From the NCBI RefSeq assembly GCF_013215705.1, contig NZ_JABSQR010000001.1:16677-80676 (forward strand): DNA of 64,000 nucleotides, written 5' to 3'. The stretch comes from Moritella sp. GTDB lineage: Bacteria > Pseudomonadota > Gammaproteobacteria > Enterobacterales > Moritellaceae. Each line of letters opens with the position of its first letter. The stretch's first letter is position 1. Of this stretch, positions 36,666-47,072 are shown piece after piece. Made by a program: the position numbers and the translations under genes. Under the pieces are notes generated by a model. That model saw only the letters and a list, made by a program, of their open reading frames with translations, did no database searches and was not told where the DNA came from.

Positions 36666-36723
36666 CCCCCTTAACCCTTGGAACGTTACGTCGAATTAAA
36701 TTCGGTTTATGCAGGGGTTGAAT
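36660..36723 (+). repeat. attC-like dyad overlapping the DinB stop codon
   Basis: 64 bp bounded by GTATAAC (one mismatch to RYYYAAC) and GTTGAAT (fits GTTRRRY). Inside, AACCCC pairs with GGGGTT and TAACC with GGTTTA, with a central CGAAT/ATTCG hairpin. No T tract, so it is not a plain terminator. Confidence 0.35.
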
Positions 36724-36819
36724 GACATTACAGCAGGTATAGCACGATTTAACTAACTTAACAGGGCATAAATACGCTAAAATAGCCGGCTATTATCTTA
36801 TTTTGAGCTCTATATATTA

Positions 36820-38094
36820 ATGACCACTGTAACAGCACCTGCAAACTTTACTGAACTTGGCCTTATTTCACCTTTATTAACTCGATTGACTGAGATGGAA
36901 TATCTGCAGCCAACGCCAATTCAAGCACAAGCTATCCCAAGTGTATTAGCTGGACGTGACTTAATTGCAGGGGCTAATACCGGCTCGGGTAAAACAGCTG
37001 CATTTGCACTGCCACTATTGCAGCAACTACATACTGAAAAACAATTGGGTGATACCAGCAGTAAAGGTAACTATGTTACTGGACTAATTTTGGTGCCTAC
37101 CCGTGAACTCGCTATACAAGTTGCTGACAGCATTAAATCTTATGCTGCACATTTAAACGGTGCAGTTAAAACGGTTGCTGTTTTTGGTGGTGTATCTGCG
37201 AATACGCAAATGCTCGCATTACGTGGCGGCACGGATATTTTGGTGGCAACGCCTGGTCGATTACTCGATTTGATTTCAAGTAATGCGATTAAGCTCGATA
37301 GAGTTAAAACCTTAGTGTTAGATGAAGCCGATCGCATGTTAAGCCTAGGCTTTACTGAAGAGCTATCTGCGCTATTGGCATTAACGCCAAAGCAAAAACA
37401 AATTTTATTATTTTCAGCCACTTTTCCTGAGCAAGTTCAAGCTTTAACTCAAGAATTGCTAAATGATCCGGTTGAAATTCAATTGCAAAGTGCGGATGCC
37501 AGTACCTTAGTACAGCGCGTATTTACTGTTACCAAAGGCGAGAAAACAGCCTTGTTAGCGCATTTGATCAAACGACATGAATGGCGACAAGTGCTTATTT
37601 TTGTTAATTCTAAACACAGCTGTAATCACTTAGCGGACAAACTTGCTAAACGTGGCATTACCTCGCAAGTGTTTCATGGCGATAAGGGGCAGAGTGCTCG
37701 TATTCGTACGCTTGATGGCTTTAAAGCTGGCCAGGTTCACGTGCTAATCGCAACCGATATTGCTGCTCGTGGTATTGATATTGAAAAACTACCTGTCGTG
37801 ATCAACTTTGACTTACCAAGAAGCCCATCAGACTACATGCACCGTATTGGTCGAAGTGGCCGTGCTGGTGAAGTTGGCTTAGCGTTATCGCTTATCGATC
37901 ATGAAGATTATCATCATTTCAGCACCATCGAGAAAAAGAACAAGATCCGACTTGAGCGTGAGCAAGAAGTCGGTTTTGAAGTTGATGAATCTGTCGAAGC
38001 ATATATACCGATGGCGCCACCTGAAGGCAGCGGTAAGAAAAAACGTAAAAATCAAGCGCCTGTGAATGCCGATATCTGGTTGAATAAATCTTGA
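36820..38094 (+). CDS. DEAD-box RNA helicase
   Basis: 424 aa. Q motif PTPIQAQAIP, Walker A ANTGSGKTAA, motif II DEAD in VLDEADRM, SAT in FSATFPE, and C-terminal HRIGRSGRAG. It unwinds RNA duplexes using ATP. The C-terminal tail is short and basic (GSGKKKRKNQAPVNADIW). It is RhlE-like in length but distinct from the second helicase at 51898; an assignment to one named paralogue is not attempted. The start is ATG 36820. Confidence 0.92.
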   Translation: MTTVTAPANFTELGLISPLLTRLTEMEYLQPTPIQAQAIPSVLAGRDLIAGANTGSGKTAAFALPLLQQLHTEKQLGDTSSKGNYVTGLILVPTRELAIQVADSIKSYAAHLNGAVKTVAVFGGVSANTQMLALRGGTDILVATPGRLLDLISSNAIKLDRVKTLVLDEADRMLSLGFTEELSALLALTPKQKQILLFSATFPEQVQALTQELLNDPVEIQLQSADASTLVQRVFTVTKGEKTALLAHLIKRHEWRQVLIFVNSKHSCNHLADKLAKRGITSQVFHGDKGQSARIRTLDGFKAGQVHVLIATDIAARGIDIEKLPVVINFDLPRSPSDYMHRIGRSGRAGEVGLALSLIDHEDYHHFSTIEKKNKIRLEREQEVGFEVDESVEAYIPMAPPEGSGKKKRKNQAPVNADIWLNKS

Positions 38095-38164
38095 TAGCAA
38101 TCACAATAAATAGATGATCACTCTTTCTGATTAAAACCTGAATGAAAGATAAATCTATGCTTAT

Positions 38165-38200
38165 AAAAAAAACCACCGAGCATTGCAGGGTGGTTTTTTT
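38165..38200. terminator. Bidirectional terminator between helicase and glgA
   Basis: Seven A plus CCACC pairs with GGTGG plus seven T, with an 11-nt loop (GAGCATTGCAG). Both strands read into a T run; it serves the convergent helicase and glgA. Confidence 0.9.
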
Positions 38201-38225
38201 ATATAATCAGCCTAGTCGTGTTTAT

Positions 38226-39803
38226 CTAAGCAGGTGTATATAACAAGTCTAGGTACTGTTTGGTGCTTTCCTGCCAGCTAAAACGAGCTGATTTTGCGTT
38301 GTCGGCAATTTTTTTCCATGTTTTAGGGTTGTTCGCATGCAGTTTGATTGCATCGTTAAAAGCGGTAATCAAATTATCACTTTGTTCCTGCAGTGATGAA
38401 CCGTTAAAGCTAAAGCCATTCTCTAAATGTTGAACGGTATCTTTTAAACCGCCAACCGCATGTACAAGACAAGGTTGCCCGTCACGCATGGCTAGCATTT
38501 GGCTAATACCGCAAGGTTCAAATGAACTTGGCATTAAGAACAGATCGCCATGTAGATACATTTGGTCTGATAACGCTTGACCATAACCGTTCAAAAATAA
38601 GAAATTATCGTGACTCGCCATTAGCTGCATGAATTCAAATTCAATGCGGGTATCGCCCGAACCAAGAATAATCAGTCGACCATTCACTCGCGCAAGATCA
38701 TCAAGTAATACCGACAATACCGTTTTACCTCGATAAGGCTGGCGTAACAGCAGGGCTTTTTGATCGGTCAAACGGCCAATGCTAGTCACTAAGAAGTCAG
38801 TGAATGGTGCCTGGCTATGCCAGTTATTGATCTGTTCATTAGCCAGGTAATGTACTGTTTTTAATTGCGCAGACTGTGCTAACCAACGCTTAACCTGTTG
38901 TTGTGCAGGGGCTAAAAAAGTACTGAGTGCAGGTTTTATATTAACTTTATTGCGTTTACTCGTTGGCGTAGCAGCGTATTCACAGCCATTTAAAATACCG
39001 ACTAAGCGACCTTGCTGTTTTGCTGCTGCTAAGTCTTTTTCTAGACCTTCACCACCGAAGAAACCATTGTTAGCATCACTGGCATGTAATACTTCTTCTG
39101 CATACGTTGGTGATACTACATGGACTTTGTTACAAAGATTAATACCAGCACGCATCGGATTATAACAATGGGTATAACGTGGGTCGGCAACAACACTCTG
39201 ATCAAAGTTAAGGGTAGGGAACCAGTGGCGTAAACTTGATTCATCGTCTGCAATTGGGCGGATCCCTTGCAGGGCAATGTTATGCACAGTGTAGACCGAG
39301 TGAATGTTTGCAAGTTCTGTATATTGCGGCGCGTATTGGTTTAGTACTGCGATTGTTGCACTGTGCCAGTCGTGTAAATGTAATACATCAGGTCGGGTTA
39401 ATTTTGACTCGATAAGAAGTTGGCATACGGCAAGGTTGAATAAAGCGTATTTGGTTGCATCAGTGGCAAAAGGGCGGTTACCTTCGTCATGACTATAAAC
39501 ATGACCACCTTGACCAAATAGCGGATGTTGTACTACAAATTGGCGGACTTTATTTGGCGTTTCAGGAAAAAACAGTTCGAACAAGGTCACTGTTTCTGTT
39601 TGGCCGGCAAACTCAACATTGACACTGGCCAGTTGACGAGACTCAAACTTTGTCGCGTATTGACCATAATCAGGGATCACAACATCAACACTTACATCAT
39701 GCTGAGGTAAGGCTTTTGGTAAATCCCGAACGACGTCAGCAACGCCACCAACTTTAGCACCTGGTATCGCATCATTTTCGGCGGCTATCATTAAAACGTG
39801 CAT
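38226..39803 (-). CDS. glgA: Glycogen synthase
   Basis: Transfers glucose from ADP-glucose to the growing glycogen chain. 525 aa, GT5 family, slightly longer than E. coli GlgA (477). The ADP-glucose-binding motif near the N-terminus is KVGGVADVV (KxGG). The distal catalytic segment is SSFEPCGISQML.. HAVGGLKDTV. The ATG at 39803 starts MHVLMIAAENDA as expected and has AAGGACA 11 nt upstream; the frame is open 28 codons further upstream but this is not credible. Last gene of the glg operon, behind a hairpin. Confidence 0.95.
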   Translation of the reverse strand: MHVLMIAAENDAIPGAKVGGVADVVRDLPKALPQHDVSVDVVIPDYGQYATKFESRQLASVNVEFAGQTETVTLFELFFPETPNKVRQFVVQHPLFGQGGHVYSHDEGNRPFATDATKYALFNLAVCQLLIESKLTRPDVLHLHDWHSATIAVLNQYAPQYTELANIHSVYTVHNIALQGIRPIADDESSLRHWFPTLNFDQSVVADPRYTHCYNPMRAGINLCNKVHVVSPTYAEEVLHASDANNGFFGGEGLEKDLAAAKQQGRLVGILNGCEYAATPTSKRNKVNIKPALSTFLAPAQQQVKRWLAQSAQLKTVHYLANEQINNWHSQAPFTDFLVTSIGRLTDQKALLLRQPYRGKTVLSVLLDDLARVNGRLIILGSGDTRIEFEFMQLMASHDNFLFLNGYGQALSDQMYLHGDLFLMPSSFEPCGISQMLAMRDGQPCLVHAVGGLKDTVQHLENGFSFNGSSLQEQSDNLITAFNDAIKLHANNPKTWKKIADNAKSARFSWQESTKQYLDLLYTPA

Positions 39804-39869
39804 GAATAAATTGTCCTTAAAGCAGAATATTAAAGTTGTGTTATTAGAAATAGTTGTGAAATTAAAGTT

Positions 39870-39915
39870 ATAAAACAAAAACAGCAATAAGTCACTTAGT
39901 TAAGCGACTTATTGC
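39870..39915 (-). terminator. Intercistronic terminator-like hairpin between glgC and glgA
   Basis: On the minus strand GCAATAAGTC (39915-39906) pairs with GACTTATTGC (39893-39884), with an inner CTTA/TAAG, then TGTTTTTGTTTT. It should lower glgA expression relative to glgC. Confidence 0.7.
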
Positions 39916-39956
39916 TTTAGACTATTATCTATAGATCAGCGTTTATCTGTTATCGC

Positions 39957-41273
39957 TTAAACAAGTTCTGCAGTTTGTTTAGCGGTGTTTTCGAGTGCTG
40001 CTTTTGTGTCTTTTTCTGCCATTCTCTTCAGCATATCCGATGTTACCAAGGTGATACCTTTTGGCGAAACTCGGAAGCCATTGGCTATATCTTGTTCTTT
40101 ATCGTGACCGACGATTAAACCCGCTGGTATCACACATTTGCTGTCAACGATAGTACGACGTAATTGACAATGTTCACCGATATCGGCACCCGGTAATATT
40201 ACCGACTCTTCAATGGTTGAGTATGAATGAACATGTACGCTCGAAAATAGCAGTGATTTACGGATTGTAGAACCAGAAATAATACAACCACCAGAAACGG
40301 TCGAATCTACAGCCATGCCGCGACGTTCATCATTGTCAAAAACAAATTTAGCGGGTGGTAGCTGCTCTTGGTAAGTCCAAATAGGCCAGTTTGAGTCATA
40401 AAGGTTAAGCTGTGGTTCTGGTGTAACCAATTCCATATTCGCTTCCCAGAATGAATCCAGCGTACCTACATCGCGCCAGTACGGTTGTTGATCATTATCA
40501 GGATCGCTGAATGGGAATGCAAATACTTGATGATCTTCAATGATTGCAGGAATGATGTCATTACCAAAATCACGGTCAGATGTGGTACGTGTCGCATCTT
40601 TTTCTAGTTGATCAAATAAGAATTCAGTATTAAATACATAGTTGCCCATTGATGCTAAACACTGACCTGGCTTACCAGGGATCTCATTTGGTTGTGCCGG
40701 TTTTTCGTCGAAACGCTTAACACGGTTATCTTGATCTACGGTCATTACCCCAAATTGACCAGCCGCTTCTTCTGTCGGTACTTCGATACAGCATACTGTC
40801 ATGTCAGCGCCATTTTCTACGTGCTTAGCAAGCAGATCACCGTAATCCATACGATATACGTGATCACCAGATAAGATCATCACGTATTTAGGTTTTTCGT
40901 CGCGGATAATATCGATGTTTTGGAATACTGCATCAGCCGTACCTGAGTACCAATCGTTACCGTAACGTTGTGATGCCGGTAAGATCTCGACAGATTCAGA
41001 CAGTTCTTTTTTGAAATGTCCCCAACCACGGTTTACGTGACGAATTAATGAGTGTGATTTGTACTGTGTTGCAATACCTACGCGGCGGATCCCAGAGTTA
41101 ATGCAATTAGATAATGGGAAATCGATAATGCGGAATTTACCACCGAAAAATACAGCTGGTTTTGCGCGCCAATCAGTTAACTCATGTAAACGACTACCTC
41201 TGCCACCTGCAAGAATAAGGGCGTAAGTATCTTTAGTTAAGTTACTAATATAACGATGTGTACTTTTTGACAT
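39957..41273 (-). CDS. glgC: Glucose-1-phosphate adenylyltransferase
   Basis: Makes ADP-glucose from ATP and glucose-1-phosphate, the committed step of bacterial glycogen synthesis. 438 aa. Nucleotidyltransferase signature [14 protein letters not shown] with following [19 protein letters not shown], substrate motif [10 protein letters not shown], and C-terminal left-handed beta-helix repeats. Allosteric regulation by sugar phosphates and AMP is known of the family. The ATG at 41273 has GGAGAAG 7 nt upstream. It lies between glgP and glgA in the operon. Confidence 0.96.
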   Translation of the reverse strand: MSKSTHRYISNLTKDTYALILAGGRGSRLHELTDWRAKPAVFFGGKFRIIDFPLSNCINSGIRRVGIATQYKSHSLIRHVNRGWGHFKKELSESVEILPASQRYGNDWYSGTADAVFQNIDIIRDEKPKYVMILSGDHVYRMDYGDLLAKHVENGADMTVCCIEVPTEEAAGQFGVMTVDQDNRVKRFDEKPAQPNEIPGKPGQCLASMGNYVFNTEFLFDQLEKDATRTTSDRDFGNDIIPAIIEDHQVFAFPFSDPDNDQQPYWRDVGTLDSFWEANMELVTPEPQLNLYDSNWPIWTYQEQLPPAKFVFDNDERRGMAVDSTVSGGCIISGSTIRKSLLFSSVHVHSYSTIEESVILPGADIGEHCQLRRTIVDSKCVIPAGLIVGHDKEQDIANGFRVSPKGITLVTSDMLKRMAEKDTKAALENTAKQTAELV

Positions 41274-41422
41274 ATTACTTCTCCATAAGCGTTTGTCGAA
41301 ATTCGGTTTAATTATTTACCCTTGAAATAAATGAATGCTTTATCAGCAAGTAAGCGCAATCAAGGGCCTAAATAAATGGTTAACATTGTTTTTATAAAAC
41401 ATCTGTCTTATAAATAGCAGCA

Positions 41423-43921
41423 TTAAACATTAAGTGGTGTTAGCTTCCAAATATCTTGATTGTATTCATTAATTGTTCGGTCACTTGAGAACGAGCCACT
41501 TGCTGCGGTATTCAAAATACTTAATCGTGTCCAAGCTTCTTTATCTTGATAGGCGAGGGCTGCGACTTGTTGTGCTTCGCAATAGCTCGCGAAATCGTGT
41601 GCAACTAACCATTGATCATATGGATTCAAAATAGCGTCGATTAACGGTTGGAATAAACCACCCTCAAACAAGTTAAAATGTCCGCTGCGAAGTAATGCCA
41701 TTACGTTGTTTAGGTTGCTGTCATTAGCGATGATGTGTACAGGATCATAGTGTGCTCGGATATCAGCGACTTGCTCGCTACGAGCGCCAAATAAGAAGAA
41801 ATTATCAGCACCTACAGCATCTCTGATCTCGACATTGGCTCCGTCTAACGTGCCGATAGTGGCTGCGCCATTCATCATGAATTTCATGTTGCCGGTACCT
41901 GATGCTTCTTTACCTGCCGTTGATATCTGTTCTGATAAATCTGTTGCTGCGCAGATTGTTTCCATTGCGGTGACGTTGTAATTTGGTAAGAAGGCAACGC
42001 GTAACCAAGGCTGTGCTAGCGGATCTGCATTAATTGTTGCTGCAACGTTATTGATTAATTTGATTGTTAACTTAGCAATGAAGTAACCCGGCGCGGCTTT
42101 ACCACCAATTAATACACAGCGTGGTGTCATGCCTTCGGTATCACCGCGACGGATGCGATCATAAAGATGGATAACATGCAGAATATTAAGTAATTGACGC
42201 TTGTATTCGTGCATACGCTTAACTTGTACGTCAAACATCATGTTGGTATCGAATTCAACACCACAGGCATCTTTGACCAAGTCGGCAAGTTGCTGTTTGT
42301 TGTGCTGCTTAACGTCTTGCCATTTAGCATGGAATTTGGTGTTGTCGTAATAGCGACGCAGCTTGCTTATTTCACTTAGATCACGAGTCCAATTATTACC
42401 GATTTTATCGCTAATGAGTTCACTCAGTTTTGGATTGCAATGTGCTAACCAACGACGAGGCGTTACACCATTGGTTTTGTTGTTAAATTTGTTTGGCGTC
42501 AACAGATAGAAGTCATTGAATAAACCGGCGCTTAATAACTGGGTATGCAATGCTGCAACACCGTTTACCGAGAAGCTGCCAACAATGGCGAGATAAGCCA
42601 TGCGTACTTGTGGATCATCGCCTTCTTCGATAATGGATAAAGCACGTTGCTTATCAACATCACCTGGCCACTGACACGCAACTTCCGTTAAGAATCGCGC
42701 GTTGATTTCATAAATTATTTCAAGTAGGCGAGGTAATAGGTGTGCGAATAAACGTACCGACCATTTCTCTAGTGCTTCTGGCAGTAGGGTATGGTTGGTG
42801 TACGCCATGGTAGATGTGGTGATCTGCCAGGCAAAGTCCCAATCCAGATCATGTTCATCGAGTAATAAACGCATTAACTCAGCAACCGCCACACTTGGAT
42901 GGGTATCGTTAAGTTGGAATACGTGGTACTTAGCAAAATCAGTAAAATCACTGCCGTGTACTTTTACCCATTCAGCCAGAATGTCTTGTAAGCTGGCAGA
43001 CGTCAGGAAGTATTGCTGACGTAAACGTAGCTCTTTACCATTCTCACTGGCGTCATTTGGATAAAGCACCATGGTAATTTGTTCAGCTAAGTTTTTACGA
43101 GCTACGGCTTCGGTATAACTACCGGCGTTGAATTCACCGAGATCAAATTCATCTGTCGCCGCTGATTTCCACAGGCGCAGAGTATTCACGATATCGTTTT
43201 GATAACCCGGAACAGGTACATCATACGGCACAGCAAGTACATCTTCGGTGCCAACCCATTGGTGATGTGTGCGGCCTTCTTTGTCTTGATAAGTTTCAAC
43301 ATGACCAAAGAATTTCACTCTACGGTTATGTTCAGGTGCTGCAACTTCCCACGGATGACCATCACGTAACCAGTTATCTGGATGTTCGATTTGATGACCA
43401 TTTTCGATGCTTTGATTAAACATTCCGTATTCATAACGGATACCGTAGCCTGTTACGGGTAGTGCTAAACTTGCACAACTATCAAGGAAGCAAGCCGCTA
43501 GTCGACCTAGACCACCATTACCTAAACCGGCATCGTGTTCTGATTCGGCGATTGATTCTAATTCACAGCTGTAATGATTAAGGCCTTTACGTACACAGTC
43601 TTCTAAATCAAGGTTTAAAACTGCATTTCCCAAAGCGCGACCCATCAAGAATTCTAATGATAGATAAGCGGCACGACGAGTCGGTTGCTTCTGCTGCTGT
43701 TTCTTCGTCGCACGTGATTTTTCCATCAAGCGGTCACGGATTGTTAATGCCAGTGCGTGATATAAATACTGTGGCGATTCACCAACTTCATCGCGGCCGA
43801 GGGTATAATGGAAATGACGTTTTAAATCATCAGGCAAGGTGCTGGCATTAACCACGGGCCCATTGTTTGTCGCTAATGTGCAAACTTTTTTTGCTTTAGA
43901 CTTTTGTTTTTTTAATGACAT
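41423..43921 (-). CDS. glgP: Glycogen phosphorylase
   Basis: Releases glucose-1-phosphate from alpha-1,4 ends of glycogen, PLP-dependent. 832 aa, the usual bacterial length. The PLP lysine is in EASGTGNMKFMMNGA; GGLGRLAACFLDS and NDTHPSVAVAEL are GT35 signatures. The N-terminal 30 residues are basic and specific to this gene (KKQKSKAKK). The ATG at 43921 has AAAGGACG upstream. Spaced about 100 bp from glgB and 150 bp from glgC, it is likely in one operon with internal control. Confidence 0.96.
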   Translation of the reverse strand: MSLKKQKSKAKKVCTLATNNGPVVNASTLPDDLKRHFHYTLGRDEVGESPQYLYHALALTIRDRLMEKSRATKKQQQKQPTRRAAYLSLEFLMGRALGNAVLNLDLEDCVRKGLNHYSCELESIAESEHDAGLGNGGLGRLAACFLDSCASLALPVTGYGIRYEYGMFNQSIENGHQIEHPDNWLRDGHPWEVAAPEHNRRVKFFGHVETYQDKEGRTHHQWVGTEDVLAVPYDVPVPGYQNDIVNTLRLWKSAATDEFDLGEFNAGSYTEAVARKNLAEQITMVLYPNDASENGKELRLRQQYFLTSASLQDILAEWVKVHGSDFTDFAKYHVFQLNDTHPSVAVAELMRLLLDEHDLDWDFAWQITTSTMAYTNHTLLPEALEKWSVRLFAHLLPRLLEIIYEINARFLTEVACQWPGDVDKQRALSIIEEGDDPQVRMAYLAIVGSFSVNGVAALHTQLLSAGLFNDFYLLTPNKFNNKTNGVTPRRWLAHCNPKLSELISDKIGNNWTRDLSEISKLRRYYDNTKFHAKWQDVKQHNKQQLADLVKDACGVEFDTNMMFDVQVKRMHEYKRQLLNILHVIHLYDRIRRGDTEGMTPRCVLIGGKAAPGYFIAKLTIKLINNVAATINADPLAQPWLRVAFLPNYNVTAMETICAATDLSEQISTAGKEASGTGNMKFMMNGAATIGTLDGANVEIRDAVGADNFFLFGARSEQVADIRAHYDPVHIIANDSNLNNVMALLRSGHFNLFEGGLFQPLIDAILNPYDQWLVAHDFASYCEAQQVAALAYQDKEAWTRLSILNTAASGSFSSDRTINEYNQDIWKLTPLNV

Positions 43922-44025
43922 ATAACGTCCTTTATTATGACATTTGGGCTAACTATTTATTGAACAACAAGTATTTATGAGCAACCAAGCTGCAACTAGG
44001 TTGCCTATTTATACCTATTTGTTTT

Positions 44026-46275
44026 TTAGTGCGCAGCTATTTGTCTGGGTACTAAGTACACGGTTGATAACGGCGGTAGGGCGATACAAATACTTTGGGT
44101 AAAACCTTGCCATTCAACATACTCTGCAATGTAACTTGTCTGGGTTGCAAACCCACTGCCACCAAATTGCGACTCATCGGTGTTAACGAGTACGTCATAG
44201 TCACTCATACTCGGTACACCAATGCGGTAATTTGACTGGCATGCTGGCGTCATATTCGATACCACGACCACATGTTCATCTTTGGCTTTGTTATAACGTA
44301 AGAAACTAAACACAGACTGTTCGGCGTTACTGGCGTCAATCCAATCGAAACCATGGTGATCAGTGTCTAACTCAAATAAGGCAGTTTGATGACAATAGCT
44401 GTTATTCAATGCCTTGATGAGCGCTTGCACACCTTGATGCTCAGATTGCTCAAGTAAATGCCAGTCTAGCGATTGGTCATGATTCCATTCTGCACGTTGA
44501 GCAAATTCACAACCCATAAATAACAGCTTTTTACCTGGGTGTGCCCACATGAAACCGTAATAAGCACGTAAATTAGCAAATTTTTGCCAGTCATCACCGG
44601 GCATCTTATCGAGCAGTGAACCTTTGCCGTGTACCACTTCGTCGTGACTTAGCGGTAAGATAAAGTTTTCACTAAATGCGTATGCTAATGAGAAGGTCAT
44701 CTCGTGATGATGATGTTGGCGATAGAGAGGATCACAACTCATGTATTTTAGGCTGTCGTTCATCCAGCCCATATTCCACTTGTAACCAAACCCCAGACCG
44801 CCTTGGTCGGTAAATTTGGTTACACCTGGCCAAGCGGTTGATTCTTCTGCAACCATCATGATGCCAGGGTGGTTTTTGTAGCAGCGTCGATTCACTTGTT
44901 TGAGTAATTCAATCGCCCCTAGGTTTTCTCTACCGCCATATTGGTTCGGGATCCATTCACCTTCTTTGCGGCTGTAATCGAGATACAACATAGAAGCAAC
45001 AGCATCAACCCGCAGACCATCAATGGCAAAGTTATCAAACCAAGCCAACGCATTTGAAATTAAAAAGCTTTGTACTTCAGCGCGATCATAATTAAAGATG
45101 TGGGTTTTCCAATCTGGGTGGAAACCTTGGCGCTTATCTGCGTGTTCAAACAGGTGTGAACCATCAAACTGCGCTAAACCATGGGCATCTGCAGGGAAGT
45201 GTCCTGGCACCCAATCGATTAATAAACCGATGTTGGCTTCGTGGCAGGCGTCAACAAAGAATTGGAAATCAGCCAAGCTACCAAAACGACTGGTTGGTGC
45301 GAATAAACCCACAGGTTGATAACCCCACGAACCATCAAACGGGAACTCACTGATTGGCATTAATTGAATATGGGTAAAACCAAGTTCTTTTACATAAGGC
45401 ACAAGCTGTTCAGACAGGGCTTGATAGCTTAAGAAATGGTTGTTCTCATCACGTTTCCACGAACCTGCATGCACTTCATAGATACTGATTGGTGCATTGA
45501 TCGCATTGCGTTCTGCACGCTGCGCCCACGCTTGTGCGGGAGATTGTTGCCATACTGCAGATCGGGTTTTGGTTGGTACACATGACGCTGTTTGTGGCGG
45601 TAGTTGCATTGATGATGCGAACGGATCCGCTTTTTCTAAACGCTCACCATTTTCGGTTATAATGCTAAATTTATAATTGTTATCGTGTTCAGAGTCTGCG
45701 ATATCAGCAATAAATATCTCCCAAATACCGGCACCAGGGTGCTTACGCATCGGATGACGTATTGTATTCCAATGGTTAAAGTTACCAATTAAGCTTACTG
45801 ACGCTGCGTTAGGAGCCCAAACTGTAAAGCGTACGCCTTCAACATTATCTGTGATTGTCCAATGCGCACCTAGATGACGTTGTGCTTGCTCTAACGTACC
45901 TTCGCTAAATAAGTAAACGGCGTTTTCATCAAGTGTCGATGAAAATTTATAAGGGTCTTGCTCGACAACGGTTGCAAATGGATAGGCGATAGTTAATTGA
46001 TAATCTGCATTGTATTGCTTTGCTGATAGGCTAAGGACAAACAGATCACTGGTACCGATACGTTGATAACGTAATTGCTGGTTTTTGTCTTGATAAAAAA
46101 CTTGCTGTGCACCGGAAATGAATACTTTGAGTTGGTATTCATCTTCACTCACTTGATGTGGACCTAAAAAAGCAAACGGGTCATAGAATTTACCTTGGTT
46201 AAGGGCATCTATTTCATGGTTAAAGCGATCTTCAAAACGAGTCGCTATTGTTGCTGTAGTCGAAATGTCACTCAT
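44026..46275 (-). CDS. glgB: 1,4-alpha-glucan branching enzyme
   Basis: Introduces alpha-1,6 branches in glycogen. 749 aa: N1 and CBM48 carbohydrate-binding domains (about 1-225), GH13 TIM barrel, and C-terminal beta domain. Active-site residues: nucleophile D in GLRVDAVASML, acid E in VAEESTAWPG, and the transition-state D in LSHDEVVHGKGS. The ATG at 46275 follows CAGGATGG. It is the second gene of the operon, 32 bp from the small CBM48 gene. Confidence 0.96.
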   Translation of the reverse strand: MSDISTTATIATRFEDRFNHEIDALNQGKFYDPFAFLGPHQVSEDEYQLKVFISGAQQVFYQDKNQQLRYQRIGTSDLFVLSLSAKQYNADYQLTIAYPFATVVEQDPYKFSSTLDENAVYLFSEGTLEQAQRHLGAHWTITDNVEGVRFTVWAPNAASVSLIGNFNHWNTIRHPMRKHPGAGIWEIFIADIADSEHDNNYKFSIITENGERLEKADPFASSMQLPPQTASCVPTKTRSAVWQQSPAQAWAQRAERNAINAPISIYEVHAGSWKRDENNHFLSYQALSEQLVPYVKELGFTHIQLMPISEFPFDGSWGYQPVGLFAPTSRFGSLADFQFFVDACHEANIGLLIDWVPGHFPADAHGLAQFDGSHLFEHADKRQGFHPDWKTHIFNYDRAEVQSFLISNALAWFDNFAIDGLRVDAVASMLYLDYSRKEGEWIPNQYGGRENLGAIELLKQVNRRCYKNHPGIMMVAEESTAWPGVTKFTDQGGLGFGYKWNMGWMNDSLKYMSCDPLYRQHHHHEMTFSLAYAFSENFILPLSHDEVVHGKGSLLDKMPGDDWQKFANLRAYYGFMWAHPGKKLLFMGCEFAQRAEWNHDQSLDWHLLEQSEHQGVQALIKALNNSYCHQTALFELDTDHHGFDWIDASNAEQSVFSFLRYNKAKDEHVVVVSNMTPACQSNYRIGVPSMSDYDVLVNTDESQFGGSGFATQTSYIAEYVEWQGFTQSICIALPPLSTVYLVPRQIAAH

Positions 46276-46307
46276 GATCCATCCTGGATTAACGTATTGT
46301 TAGCTAT

Positions 46308-46628
46308 TTATGCAGTTCGTAATGTAGATACAACGCTATTATCAGTACCGAAAGAATTGGGTAAGTATAAGTCTGCTTTATGATCGTTATGCCACTCGTT
46401 ACTGTTAATTAAGTAGCGGAAATGAAATTGTTTATTTTCTGGCAAACGAATTTTAGTGCGAAAGACTTTATCTTTTTTGATATATTTCATGGGTAAGGCC
46501 TGCCAATCATTAAAATCAGCAAACAACTCAACGGTATCGTCACTCATTAACGCATTATTCGTGTCGCAGGCGAATTCAAACGTGATATCGGCTTCGGCTT
46601 TGGTTTTAAAAAAATGCTTTTTTAACAT
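46308..46628 (-). CDS. Small stand-alone CBM48-like glycogen-binding protein
   Basis: 106 aa. It is almost entirely one E-set/CBM48 module like the N-terminal domains of GlgB/isoamylase and AMPK beta (VELFADFNDWQALPMKYIKK.. FHFRYLINSNEW). No catalytic domain follows. It is the first gene of the glg operon (ATG 46628, AAGGAAG upstream), so it may bind glycogen and guide or protect the other Glg enzymes (inference). I do not recognise a named homologue; similar small proteins exist near glg genes in Vibrio-related genomes (from memory, unchecked). Confidence 0.75.
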   Translation of the reverse strand: MLKKHFFKTKAEADITFEFACDTNNALMSDDTVELFADFNDWQALPMKYIKKDKVFRTKIRLPENKQFHFRYLINSNEWHNDHKADLYLPNSFGTDNSVVSTLRTA

Positions 46629-46777
46629 TGTATCTTCCTTGTTATATGTCGTAGCTCTAATAACTTAAGCCAAATTTCGTTTACGTACCGAAATTATGAA
46701 TCACCATCTAAATGGGTATTCATATATAGGTATTATTGTCGGTATTTGAGCTTGTTTAAAGTGTTTAAAAGATGCTT

Positions 46778-46793
46778 TGTGATCGGCGTCACG
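46778..46793. promoter_or_regulatory. CRP-like site
   Basis: TGTGATCGGCGTCACG agrees with TGTGA-N6-TCACA at 9 of 10 defined positions. It is 150 bp before the first glg gene, and CRP control of glg operons is known in enterics. Confidence 0.6.
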
Positions 46794-47040
46794 CTTGTCG
46801 TCTTTCATTCGTAATTAATGGTCTTTTATTTCGCTGGTATATTTCTTTCTATTGCATCCTTATAAAGTGGCTAAAACCTTAAGCCATTTACCTTAAAATG
46901 TAATAAAATAACAAAATATGTGTAAACAACCCCTTGTTGGTATGTTTTTTGTGTTTTTTTGTTTTAAATTACACGATTTAGCCAATCGCTTCCTTTTAAA
47001 TACCACATGTCGTTATTAAATGACGTCCAGCTTCACACTT

Positions 47041-47054
47041 TTGATCTCCATCAC
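47041..47054. promoter_or_regulatory. FNR-like site 1 upstream of nirB
   Basis: TTGATCTCCATCAC matches TTGAT-N4-ATCAA at 9 of 10 bases. It starts 103 bp before the nirB start. Confidence 0.5.
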
Positions 47055-47072
47055 ATTAGCTTGTTCCTAAAA

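Noticed and set aside
46712..46744. NarL/NarP heptamers near nirB
   Set aside because: ATGGGTA and ATAGGTA fit the consensus but lie about 400 bp from nirB and closer to glg; no 7-2-7 pair.
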